Below are positions 16,768 through 23,807 of a stretch of 43,366 bases of DNA, in pieces. Each line of letters opens with the position of its first letter. Position 1 is the first letter of the stretch. Both the position numbers and the translations under genes were made by a program. The DNA is taken from the NCBI RefSeq assembly GCF_021655075.1, contig NZ_PPXX01000059.1, forward strand, positions 1 to 43,366, written 5' to 3'. This stretch comes from Clostridium sp. Cult2. GTDB taxonomy: Bacteria > Bacillota > Clostridia > Tissierellales > Tepidimicrobiaceae. Under the pieces are notes generated by a model. It saw only the letters and a list, made by a program, of their open reading frames with translations. It did no database searches and was not told the origin of the DNA.

Positions 16768-17901
16768 ATGAGCAGATTACTAAAAAACATATCATTAATT
16801 ATTTTTGCAATGATAATACTATCAGTATCAACAGTATTTGCAGCGGGAGAAAAATCCCTAGTAAGGGATACAGGGGATTTGGCAATGTCATATGGCAATG
16901 CTTGTAAAATTACTGCAGAAGGGGATAAAGAAATAATTGAAGCTATTAAAAAAACAGGGAAAACTGATTTTAAAGAAGGAATTTATGCTGAATTTTTTCC
17001 TTGGGGAAATTATGGACCAGGATCATCTGAACAATTTTTACAAGTAGAAAATGTAAAGGATTATGATAAGCTAGTATTTGATGTATGTGGCTTAACACAA
17101 GAAAAGTTCAACGATTTAGAAGCGTACATATCATGGAATAAATTTCATAAGGAAGAATCACCAAATTATGATGATTATAAAAAAGATTATATATTTACAT
17201 CAGGAACTAATGATAAGTTTAATATTGAAACAATAGGCAATGGAGAATTTCCTTCTTTAGAAGGAACAGTTCAAATCTGGATACAAGACGGAGAATTTAA
17301 CACCAGATATGCTATTGTAGCGTCCAACCAATGGGAAACTGTAGAATTAGATATTAGCGATTTTGATGGCTTGACATTCTATTTTTCCATCGATGACTCA
17401 GCCAGTGTTTTGGTAGCAAATCCAAGACTTATTAACAGTAATGCTGAAAAATCGGTACAAACAACACCAAAATTAAAAGCAGTACCTAATAGTTCTAAGG
17501 TGTTAGTAAATGGTGAAAATATTGAATTTGATGCATATACAATAAAAGGGAATAACTATTTTAAATTAAGAGATATTGCAAAAGTATTAAGTGGAACTGA
17601 GAAGCAATTTGAAGTCACCTGGGATGGTACAAAAAATGTAATAAACCTTATATCTGGTGAATCTTATACAGTAGTGGGTGGTGAATTATCTAAAGGAGAT
17701 GGCAGTGAAAAAGAACCAGTAGAATCAAATGCAACTATATTCAAGGACGGTGAAGCTATTAGTTTAAAAGCATATACAATCAAAGGTAACAATTATTTTA
17801 AACTTAGGGATATAGGAGAAACCTTCGATTTTGGAATAACATGGGATTCTACAACTAAAACAATAGGAATTGACACAACAACTGGATATATACCAGAATA
17901 A
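16768..17901 (+). CDS. Secreted protein with two copper-amine-oxidase-N-like (stalk) repeats
   Basis: A 377-residue exported protein. The N-terminus is a Sec signal peptide with basic residues, a hydrophobic core and a probable cut near VFA-AG (residues 25-26). The central 180 residues show no family I recognise, though they are rich in Trp/Tyr and likely beta-sheet. The C-terminus carries two copies of a stalk-type repeat (PF07833 style), each with AYTIKGNNYFKLRDI followed by an ITWD or VTWD strand, at about residues 245-295 and 325-372. In other Firmicutes such repeats sit at the end of surface or spore-associated proteins and are thought to mediate attachment. The gene follows the ABC exporter but has its own promoter, so co-function is not implied. 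Confidence 0.82.
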   Translation: MSRLLKNISLIIFAMIILSVSTVFAAGEKSLVRDTGDLAMSYGNACKITAEGDKEIIEAIKKTGKTDFKEGIYAEFFPWGNYGPGSSEQFLQVENVKDYDKLVFDVCGLTQEKFNDLEAYISWNKFHKEESPNYDDYKKDYIFTSGTNDKFNIETIGNGEFPSLEGTVQIWIQDGEFNTRYAIVASNQWETVELDISDFDGLTFYFSIDDSASVLVANPRLINSNAEKSVQTTPKLKAVPNSSKVLVNGENIEFDAYTIKGNNYFKLRDIAKVLSGTEKQFEVTWDGTKNVINLISGESYTVVGGELSKGDGSEKEPVESNATIFKDGEAISLKAYTIKGNNYFKLRDIGETFDFGITWDSTTKTIGIDTTTGYIPE

Positions 17902-17934
17902 TTAACAAATAAATTAATATAGAAGTTAGTGTAA

Positions 17935-17976
17935 ATAAAACTTCCCAAAGGGTATGATACCATAATCGGCGAAAAA
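17935..17976 (+). pseudogene. Relic of an ABC-exporter ATPase domain
   Basis: The plus strand reads IKLPKGYDTIIGEK, the segment just before the ABC signature. It aligns with IKLPKGYDTVIGEG in the upstream exporter gene (nt 16308-16349), with several silent differences, so it is a diverged homologue rather than a recent copy. Similarity fades by about 17995 and no frame continues. It marks a deleted ABC gene. Confidence 0.6.
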
Positions 17977-18005
17977 ATATTTATTAAAATATCCATAAAT
18001 CTATA

Positions 18006-18055
18006 TTGACAAGTAAAACCTCCTTTGTAATGTTATCTTACAAGGAGGTTTTCTT
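18006..18055. promoter_or_regulatory. Diverged copy of the XRE-operon promoter; also a strong hairpin
   Basis: TTGACA (18006-18011), a 16-nt spacer and TAATGT, overlapped by the imperfect palindrome TGTAATGTTATCTTACA (18026-18042), then GGAGG and an ATG at 18056 that opens only eight codons. The arrangement copies 11955-12009. The two AAAACCTCC/GGAGGTTTT arms also pair with one bulge to make a stem of about 15 bp. It could now serve as the terminator of the minus-strand gene ending at 18062. Confidence 0.6.
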
Positions 18056-18061
18056 ATGCTT

Positions 18062-18499
18062 CTAAAAGAAATTTTCAATTAATTTTCTTAAATTTGTTTC
18101 AAAGATTTCATCCGCCCTAGGATTTCTTTTTTTAGTTTTGCCATAATATTTATTTTGTCTCCTAAGTTTTCCGTGGATATGACGACGATTCAACATTCCA
18201 TCTATATTATTTTCTGAAAATATTATACCATTTTGGTTTATTGGGAAAGCCTCTTTAGATAAACACAAGGCAGCTAATCCATAATCCTGGGTTATTATAA
18301 TATCTTTTTTCTCTATTTTATTTACAATATAAAAGTCTGCACTATCACGACATATGTCTACTGAAACAATTTCTGCATAGGAATCGGAAATTTCATGGGC
18401 ATAGTTTTTTACAACGACTATTTCTAACCCATATTCTTTAGCAATATCTATGGCTAAATCTACTACAGGACATCCATCAGCATCTACAAATATTTTCAT
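18062..18499 (-). CDS. YaiI/YqxD family protein (UPF0178, DUF188)
   Basis: A 145-residue protein matching UPF0178 along its whole length. It opens with KIFVDADGCPVVDLA, has the central acidic run ITQDYGLAALCLSK, and ends with NRRHIHGKLRRQNKYYGKTK. These conserved aspartates and basic residues suggest a nuclease-like or nucleic-acid-binding fold, but the function is not established. Length fits the family. GGGTGAG precedes the ATG by 4 nt on the minus strand. It is a single-gene unit whose 3' end meets the relic hairpin at 18006-18055. No functional link with its neighbours is visible. Confidence 0.9.
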   Translation of the reverse strand: MKIFVDADGCPVVDLAIDIAKEYGLEIVVVKNYAHEISDSYAEIVSVDICRDSADFYIVNKIEKKDIIITQDYGLAALCLSKEAFPINQNGIIFSENNIDGMLNRRHIHGKLRRQNKYYGKTKKRNPRADEIFETNLRKLIENFF

Positions 18500-18551
18500 A
18501 TACTCACCCTAGTTTATTATAACATAATACAAAATTAGATGGACTAGGTTA

Positions 18552-18898
18552 GGAGAATGTTATATGTTTAGGATTAGATTAAGGGGCAAAGAACTTCACA
18601 TCAAATTATCAATATGATACGTTCAATAAGTCGACAGAGTTTTAAATAGATAAAGCGGAAGAACTTAAAAAGGGTTTTAAAGTTGAAACATACTTCTAAC
18701 GAAGAATTGAAAAATACTTTAGAATTTATAAATCAAATCCTATGCCATGTTGCTTAGGCTTTTATTATTTGACAATATTCAAAATATTCGCTATAATTAA
18801 ATCGAAAATACTAAATACATTATTTTACAACTCAAAAATTCAATTCAAAATAGAATAAAATCAAGTATAAATGAATATCTATTATTGTAACATTCTCC
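18552..18898. mobile_element. Possible decayed IS/MITE bounded by 11-bp inverted repeats
   Basis: GGAGAATGTTA (18552-18562) and TAACATTCTCC (18888-18898) are perfect inverted repeats 347 bp apart, end to end. The interior has short broken frames that read like eroded protein (for example NEELKNTLEFINQIL around 18700) and no intact gene. Size and termini suit a MITE or a deleted insertion sequence. No target-site duplication is clear, and the family is not identified. Confidence 0.4.
18769..18797 (+). promoter_or_regulatory. Consensus promoter upstream of gcvPA
   Basis: TTGACA (18769-18774), a 17-nt spacer and TATAAT (18792-18797) match both consensus boxes exactly. The start would be near 18804, giving a leader of about 258 nt before gcvPA. 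It lies inside the 18552-18898 inverted-repeat element. Confidence 0.75.
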
Positions 18899-19061
18899 CA
18901 TTTATATTATATCTTAAAATATCAAATTAAATAATCAAGTTAATATTTTACTTTCTAAATTTACCTATACTTAGGGGGTGGTCTCTATAGATTAGGTTAA
19001 TTATGTTGTGAATTTTCAAGCAAAGTAATAAACAAAAAGAATCATTAATGGAGGGATGAAT
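18804..19061 (+). other. Long AT-rich leader of gcvPA
   Basis: About 258 nt between the predicted transcription start and the gcvPA start. It is strongly AT-rich with one G-rich patch (AGGGGGTGGTCTC at 18973-18985). No glycine riboswitch core, T-box or terminator hairpin could be recognised, and no open frame of note. Confidence 0.4.
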
Positions 19062-20450
19062 ATGGATAAAATAGTATATCCTTACATACCTAATTCAGCA
19101 CCAGAAGTCAAGAAACAGATGCTAAAAGAACTAGGTCTAGAAGATGTGGAAGATATTTATGCAGAAATTCCTGAACATTTAAGGTTTAAAGGTAAAATGG
19201 ATTTACCAGAACCTCTTTTATCAGAATATGAACTAGAAAGACATGTAGAAGAAATACTTGCACAAGACAAGGACTGTAAGGAATATTTGAGTTTCTTAGG
19301 GGGAGGAACTTGGCAGCACTATGTACCAGAGGTATGTAACACTATTAATTCAAGGGATGAATTTTTAACAGCCTATGTAGGAGCAGCTTATGCAGACCAT
19401 GGCAAATACCAAGCTATGTTTGAATTTGCCAGTATGTTAGGAGAGTTATTAGATTTTGATGTTGTTAGTACGCCTACATATGATTGGGGTATGGCAGCAG
19501 GTTATGCAATAAGAATGGCAGCAAGGATGACAGGAAGAAATGAAGTATTAATTCCTAAAACTATAGCACCAGATCGCTATCTATGTATTAAAAACCTATG
19601 TAAACCAACTATTAATATTAAACTAATAGATTATGATATGGAATCGGGTTTACTTGACTTAGAAGATTTAAAAAACAAGATTTCAGATAATACCGCAGCT
19701 GTTTATTTTGAAAATCCATCCTATCTTGGATTTATAGAGACTCAAGTAGAAGAGATCTCTAGGATCACCCATGAAAAAGATGCCATAAGCATAGTCGGAG
19801 TGGACCCAAGTTCATTGGGAGTATTAGCACCTCCAAGCCATTATGGAGCAGACATTGCATGTGGAGAATTGCAACCTTTAGGTATCCATATGAATGCTGG
19901 GGGAGGTCTTGCAGGATTCATTGCTTCTAGAGATGAAGAAAAACATGTTGCAGAATATCCTACTCAACTTTGGGGAATAACGGAAACTACAAAAGAGGGA
20001 GAATATGGATTTGGAGATGTAAGTTTTGAAAGAACTTCTTATGCTTCTAGAGAAAATGCTAAGGACTTTTTAGGTACTCAAACTGCTTTATGGGGTATAA
20101 CAGCTGGTGTATATCTTGCTCTAATGGGACCTTGGGGTATGCAGGAATTGGGAGAAGGAATAATGCAGAGAGTAAGTTATGCCCAAAGGATATTAAGCGA
20201 AATTCCAGGAGTAAAGGTGCCAATATTTAGCTCAATTAACTTTAAAGAATTTATAATAAATTTTGATGATACAGGTAAAAAAGTATCAGAGATAAATAAA
20301 AGTTTATTGGATTATGGAATATTTGGTGGGAAAGACCTTTCCAAAGAATTCCCAGAGTTAGGTAATAGTGCCCTATATTGTATTACAGAAATTCATACAA
20401 AGTCAGATATAGATAGATTAGCAGATACCCTTAAGAAAGTATTAGCGTAA
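19062..20450 (+). CDS. gcvPA: Glycine dehydrogenase (decarboxylating) subunit 1, P-protein alpha
   Basis: A 462-residue N-terminal half of the split glycine-cleavage P-protein. Seen: YIPNSAPEVKKQMLKELG at the N-terminus, FLGGGTWQHYVP, AYADHGKYQAMFEFASMLGE, DWGMAAGYAIRMAARMTGR, SYLGFIE and TSYASRENAKDFLGTQ, all characteristic of GcvPA. The upstream ATG at 19056 touches the GGAGGG ribosome binding site. The ATG at 19062 has 6-nt spacing and is preferred. With gcvPB it decarboxylates glycine and loads the aminomethyl group onto lipoyl GcvH. It is followed 28 nt later by gcvPB. gcvT and gcvH are not in this window, so the complex must be completed from elsewhere. Confidence 0.95.
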   Translation: MDKIVYPYIPNSAPEVKKQMLKELGLEDVEDIYAEIPEHLRFKGKMDLPEPLLSEYELERHVEEILAQDKDCKEYLSFLGGGTWQHYVPEVCNTINSRDEFLTAYVGAAYADHGKYQAMFEFASMLGELLDFDVVSTPTYDWGMAAGYAIRMAARMTGRNEVLIPKTIAPDRYLCIKNLCKPTINIKLIDYDMESGLLDLEDLKNKISDNTAAVYFENPSYLGFIETQVEEISRITHEKDAISIVGVDPSSLGVLAPPSHYGADIACGELQPLGIHMNAGGGLAGFIASRDEEKHVAEYPTQLWGITETTKEGEYGFGDVSFERTSYASRENAKDFLGTQTALWGITAGVYLALMGPWGMQELGEGIMQRVSYAQRILSEIPGVKVPIFSSINFKEFIINFDDTGKKVSEINKSLLDYGIFGGKDLSKEFPELGNSALYCITEIHTKSDIDRLADTLKKVLA

Positions 20451-20478
20451 AAGTCTAAATGATAAGGGAGGTATTAAT

Positions 20479-22035
20479 ATGGCAAAATTAAAGATACGTG
20501 AAAATTACCATCAAGCAAGATGGGACGAACCTATTATATATGAACTTTCCACACCTGGAGAGAGGGGGATATTGGTTCCACAACCGGATAAGGAGATAAA
20601 GGATGAAGCAGTAAATGTATTATCAAGGCTACCAGAAAATATGCGTCGAAAAGAAAAACCCAATTTACCTGAAATATCTCAAAAACATGTTTTAGCCCAT
20701 TATCTACATCTTTCTCAAGAAACATTAGGTTCCAACTTAAATAATGATATAAGTCAAGGTACTTGTACCATGAAATATAATCCTAGAATTAATGAAAAAT
20801 TGACAACCCTTATTCATCACGTACACCCATCACAAGATGAAAGCACTATGCAAGGGATTCTAGGTATTTACTATAGATTTGAACATTTTTTGAAAGAAAT
20901 ATCAGGAATGGATAAATTCACATTACAACCTGGTGGAGGTTCCCATGCAGTATATACAGCTGCATCAATAATTAGAGCTTATCATGAATCAAATGGGGAA
21001 CTAGAACAGCGAGATGAGGTTATTACTACAATATTTTCACATCCCTGTGATGCTGCAACACCTGCTACTGCAGGATTTAAAGTCGTAACACTATTTCCAA
21101 ACGAAGAAACTGGTATTCCAGACATAGAAGCTTTAAGGGAGGCAGTATCTGAACGTACGGCAGCAGTATTTATAACAAATCCTGAGGATACAGGAATCTA
21201 TAATAAGCAAATTGATGAATTTGTTGAAATAGTACACGAAGCTGGAGGCCTATGTTTCTATGACCAAGCTAATGCTAACGGCATGTTAGGTATAGCTAGG
21301 GCTAGGGAAGCTGGTTTCGATATGTGCCATTTCAATGTACATAAAACCTTTGGTACACCTCATGGTTGTTCAGGTCCTGGTACAGGGGCATTGGGGGTTA
21401 GAGAACATTTAGCTCGATTTTTACCAGTTCCTACAGTGGAATTTGATGGAGATAGATATTATCTGGATTATGATAGACCTGAAAGCATTGGAAAAGTAAG
21501 AGGATTCTTTGGAGTTGCACCAGTAGTTCTTAAAGCATACAGTTGGGTAATGATGCTAGGTGCTGAAGGACTTAAGGAAGTAGCTGAAATCTCTGTATTA
21601 AACAATAATTATCTACAGAAGAAGATAGAAGAAATTCCAGGTGTAGATGTTTGGTATGCTAGAGACCGTCGTCGATTAGAACAAGTAAGATACAATTGGA
21701 TGAAACTTGAAGAAGAAACAGGAGTAGGTACCGATGATATAATGCGTAGGATAGGGGATTATGGTATACAGCATTACTGGACTAGTCATCACCCTTGGGT
21801 AGTACCTGAACCCTTTACCCTTGAACCTTGCGAAACCTACTCAAAGATAGATCTTGATGAATATGCAGCAGTATTAGAGAGAATAGCAGAAGAAGCTAGA
21901 AAGGACCCCGAGTTTGTAAAAGCTTCCCCACATAAATGTGCAAGCAATGTAATAGCTAAGCCAGAAGAATTAAATGATCCAGAAAAATGGGCAGTAACTT
22001 GGAGAGCATATTTAAAGAAACACAATAAGGGGTAA
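20479..22035 (+). CDS. gcvPB: Glycine dehydrogenase (decarboxylating) subunit 2, P-protein beta
   Basis: A 518-residue PLP-bearing half of the split P-protein. The cofactor lysine is residue 289 in HFNVHKTFGTPHG, followed by the glycine-rich GCSGPGTGALGV run. Other landmarks are QGTCTMKYNPRINEK, FTLQPGGGSHAVYTAAS and the C-terminal HHPWVVPEPFTLEPCETYSK. The ribosome binding site GGGAGG lies 7 nt before the ATG. It is co-transcribed with gcvPA. In amino-acid-fermenting Firmicutes the enzyme links glycine to one-carbon metabolism in either direction. All expected motifs are present and the length is normal. Confidence 0.95.
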   Translation: MAKLKIRENYHQARWDEPIIYELSTPGERGILVPQPDKEIKDEAVNVLSRLPENMRRKEKPNLPEISQKHVLAHYLHLSQETLGSNLNNDISQGTCTMKYNPRINEKLTTLIHHVHPSQDESTMQGILGIYYRFEHFLKEISGMDKFTLQPGGGSHAVYTAASIIRAYHESNGELEQRDEVITTIFSHPCDAATPATAGFKVVTLFPNEETGIPDIEALREAVSERTAAVFITNPEDTGIYNKQIDEFVEIVHEAGGLCFYDQANANGMLGIARAREAGFDMCHFNVHKTFGTPHGCSGPGTGALGVREHLARFLPVPTVEFDGDRYYLDYDRPESIGKVRGFFGVAPVVLKAYSWVMMLGAEGLKEVAEISVLNNNYLQKKIEEIPGVDVWYARDRRRLEQVRYNWMKLEEETGVGTDDIMRRIGDYGIQHYWTSHHPWVVPEPFTLEPCETYSKIDLDEYAAVLERIAEEARKDPEFVKASPHKCASNVIAKPEELNDPEKWAVTWRAYLKKHNKG

Positions 22036-22055
22036 TTGTTAAAGTTATAGTGAGT

Positions 22056-22087
22056 CGCCTGCAAAGGTCTGCAGACTTTTGCAGGCG
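22056..22087 (+). terminator. GC-rich hairpin between gcvPB and the NAD-kinase-like gene
   Basis: CGCCTGCAAA...TTTGCAGGCG forms a near-perfect 32-nt palindrome centred on GTCTGCAGAC. The single imperfect pair is G-U in plus-strand RNA, so pairing is continuous there. No T run follows, so it may be an attenuator, processing site or mRNA stabiliser rather than a full terminator. Confidence 0.5.
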
Positions 22088-22124
22088 TTATAAAAATCTA
22101 CTATCATAACAAGGGGGTAAAAAT

Positions 22125-23237
22125 TTGAAATTAGGATTTATAGTAAACCCTATTGCAGGCATGGGAGGCAAAGTAGGTTTAAAGGGTACTGATGGAAAAG
22201 AGGTTTTGGAAAAAGCTCGCCAGTTAGGTGCATATCCCGAAGCACCAGAGAAAGCTAAAAAAGCTTTACAAATTCTAATTCCCCTCAATGACCAAATTGA
22301 AATAATAACCTGTCCTGGTAGCATGGGGGAAGATGAAGCAATTGAATTAGGATTTAAACCTAAGGTTATAGGGGAAAGAAAGTCTATCCTAGGGCCCGAG
22401 GATACTGAAGAAGCAGCAAGGAAGATGCTAGATATAGGTGTGGATTTGTTGCTATTTGCAGGAGGAGATGGTACTGCAAGAAATGTATATAATGTAATTA
22501 GTGACAAGCTACCAGTCATTGGTATACCAGCAGGGGTAAAGATTCATTCAGCAGTTTATGCTAATCATCCTAGAAATGCTGGAGAGGTAGCATTAAAATA
22601 TTTAAAAGGTGAACTTAAAACAATAAGGGAAGCTGAAGTAATGGATATTGATGAAGAAGCCTATAGGAAAGGACAAATAACAGCAAAACTATATGGTTAT
22701 ATGAAGGTACCCTATGAACGTCAATTGGTCCAAAGCCTTAAAGCGGGAAGACCAGAACAAGAAGAATCAGCACGAGAAGCAATAGCAGATCGAATAATCT
22801 CTGAAATGGAGCCTGATGTTTTTTATATAATAGGGTCTGGAACCTCTACAAGACCTATTATGGAAAAGTTAGGATTACCTAATACCCTTTTAGGTATAGA
22901 CATAGTAAAAAACAAAGAACTTGTAGCTTCTGATGTTGGGGAAAAAGAAATTTTGGAAATTATCAATGGTCAAAAGGCTCAAATCATAGTTACAGTCATT
23001 GGAGGTCAAGGATATATCTTCGGTAGAGGCAATCAACAACTGAGTAGAAATGTTATTAGGATGGTAGGAAAGGATAATATACGGATTATTGCAACAAAAA
23101 ACAAAATCGTCTCTTTAGGAGGACAACCAATCTTAGTAGATACTGGCGATGATGAGGTAAATAAAATGTTCAATAGATATATGAGAGTCTTCACAAGTTA
23201 TAATGAAGAAATAATTTATAGAATAAAAGGATTGTAA
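22125..23237 (+). CDS. ATP-NAD kinase-like protein (AcoX-related)
   Basis: A 370-residue protein of the NAD-kinase/AcoX superfamily. The N-terminus KLGFIVNPIAGMGGKVGLKG and the motif LLFAGGDGTARN (about residues 108-119) are the NAD-kinase-type signatures. The C-terminal 150 residues, with GIDIVKNKELVASDVGEKEI and VTVIGGQGYIFGRGNQQLS, belong to the long AcoX-like branch rather than to housekeeping NadK, which is shorter. Start is TTG with GGGGG 8 nt upstream. Such genes are often near acetoin or glycine catabolism, matching gcvP here, but the substrate is not established. A decayed partial copy lies at 33806-34056. It ends with its own terminator at 23241. Confidence 0.85.
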   Translation: MKLGFIVNPIAGMGGKVGLKGTDGKEVLEKARQLGAYPEAPEKAKKALQILIPLNDQIEIITCPGSMGEDEAIELGFKPKVIGERKSILGPEDTEEAARKMLDIGVDLLLFAGGDGTARNVYNVISDKLPVIGIPAGVKIHSAVYANHPRNAGEVALKYLKGELKTIREAEVMDIDEEAYRKGQITAKLYGYMKVPYERQLVQSLKAGRPEQEESAREAIADRIISEMEPDVFYIIGSGTSTRPIMEKLGLPNTLLGIDIVKNKELVASDVGEKEILEIINGQKAQIIVTVIGGQGYIFGRGNQQLSRNVIRMVGKDNIRIIATKNKIVSLGGQPILVDTGDDEVNKMFNRYMRVFTSYNEEIIYRIKGL

Positions 23238-23240
23238 TTT

Positions 23241-23267
23241 AAAACCACCAAAAAATTGGTGGTTTTT
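23241..23267 (+). terminator. Intrinsic terminator after the NAD-kinase-like gene
   Basis: AAAACCACCAA pairs with TTGGTGGTTTT around a short A-rich loop and is followed by T residues. It begins 3 nt after the stop codon. The decayed version is at 34060-34086. Confidence 0.88.
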
Positions 23268-23318
23268 GTTAATTAGAAAAGATAAACGTAATATGATAGC
23301 ACTATAATCCATATACAA

Positions 23319-23347
23319 TTGACAGAGACTCTATTATTATGTAATAT
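23319..23347 (+). promoter_or_regulatory. Promoter of the small basic-protein gene
   Basis: TTGACA (23319-23324), 17 nt and TAATAT (23342-23347), identical in both boxes and in spacing to the XRE/ImmA operon promoter. It sits after a terminator and is the only clear promoter seen before the first defence cassette, so it may also feed that cassette by read-through. Confidence 0.82.
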
Positions 23348-23356
23348 AATATTACA
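23340..23356. promoter_or_regulatory. 17-bp operator-like palindrome (second full copy)
   Basis: TGTAATATAATATTACA, with perfect 8-base arms, differs from the 11976-11992 site only at the central base. It overlaps the -10 box and probable start site. The arms fit the general pattern TGTNA-N7-TNACA, also used by TnrA/GlnR-type regulators, but no such regulator is seen here. Confidence 0.65.
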
Positions 23357-23393
23357 TAGATAAATTAATATCTCAAAAAAGGGGATGCATATA

Positions 23394-23597
23394 ATGAAAT
23401 TTGGAATGAGAAAACCAAGTATAAAAAAGAGAATAGGAGCCAGAACCAGCATCAAAAGACAAATTGTCCATAGAGGTGGATTCAAAATGCCAAGAGGATA
23501 TGGCTGGATTAGAAATCCTAAAAAATATGTTTATAATAAAGCGTACAATAGGACTACCTTTGATATATTTAAAGTTTTGAAAAAGTTGTTTAAGTGA
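23394..23597 (+). CDS. Small basic protein, unknown function, heads the defence island
   Basis: A 67-residue, highly basic protein. The N-terminus FGMRKPSIKKRIGARTSIKR and the later GYGWIRNPKKYVYNKAYNR run with TTF look like conserved motifs. I recall small Firmicutes proteins with RKPS...ARTT and GYG..WI.NPKK..YNK.Y..TTF patterns but know no function. The start is the ATG at 23394, 9 nt after GGGG; an in-frame ATG at 23385 touches the GGGG. It has a strong promoter with an operator-like palindrome. A 210-nt gap without a clear terminator precedes the defence cassette. A frameshifted copy exists at 34211-34413. A nucleic-acid-binding or regulatory role would fit its charge, but that is guesswork. 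Confidence 0.75.
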   Translation: MKFGMRKPSIKKRIGARTSIKRQIVHRGGFKMPRGYGWIRNPKKYVYNKAYNRTTFDIFKVLKKLFK

Positions 23598-23807
23598 AGA
23601 TAGAGTTATTAATTGAAACAATAGGAGGAAATATTAAACATTTGTAGAATTATATAATATAATATGGAAATTTGGAGGGGAAGGGGAGACGGTTATAGGG
23701 GAAAAGATATGAATTTTAGCTATAAATACTAATTATTAATTTTTCTTTTCTTTATTTTTAAATATATATGAAAATATTTATCATTAGGAAAAAGTGAGGC
23801 GATAATT

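Larger units (their letters stand above)
22338..23640 (+). repeat. Repeat copy A (intact): NAD-kinase-like 3' part plus small basic gene
   Basis: This stretch is the parent-like form of the decayed segment at 33806-34444. The shared order is the gene interior and end, the rho-independent terminator, the TTGACA promoter with palindrome, the small basic-protein gene and the AATAGGAG tail. Copy B lacks most of the C-terminal half of the kinase-like gene. Copy A stands just before the first defence cassette and copy B just before the second. Confidence 0.8.

Noticed and set aside
18973-18985. AGGGGGTGGTCTC resembles the T-box core AGGGTGGNACCGCG
   Set aside because: The downstream ACCGCG half and a terminator/antiterminator pair are missing, and gcvP genes are not usual T-box targets.
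18500-19061. Glycine riboswitch expected upstream of gcvPA
   Set aside because: No match to the conserved aptamer core could be found by eye, and no paired terminator stem is present.
11976-23356. TnrA/GlnR nitrogen-control boxes (TGTNA-N7-TNACA)
   Set aside because: The palindromes fit the loose consensus, but no TnrA/GlnR-type gene or nitrogen target lies nearby, and the AT-rich arms satisfy that consensus easily. Reported only as operator-like sites.
23273-23621. Hydrophobic minus-strand frames opposite the small basic gene
   Set aside because: They are shadows of the plus-strand gene; lysine-rich codons read backwards give Phe/Leu-rich frames, and there is no ribosome binding site.
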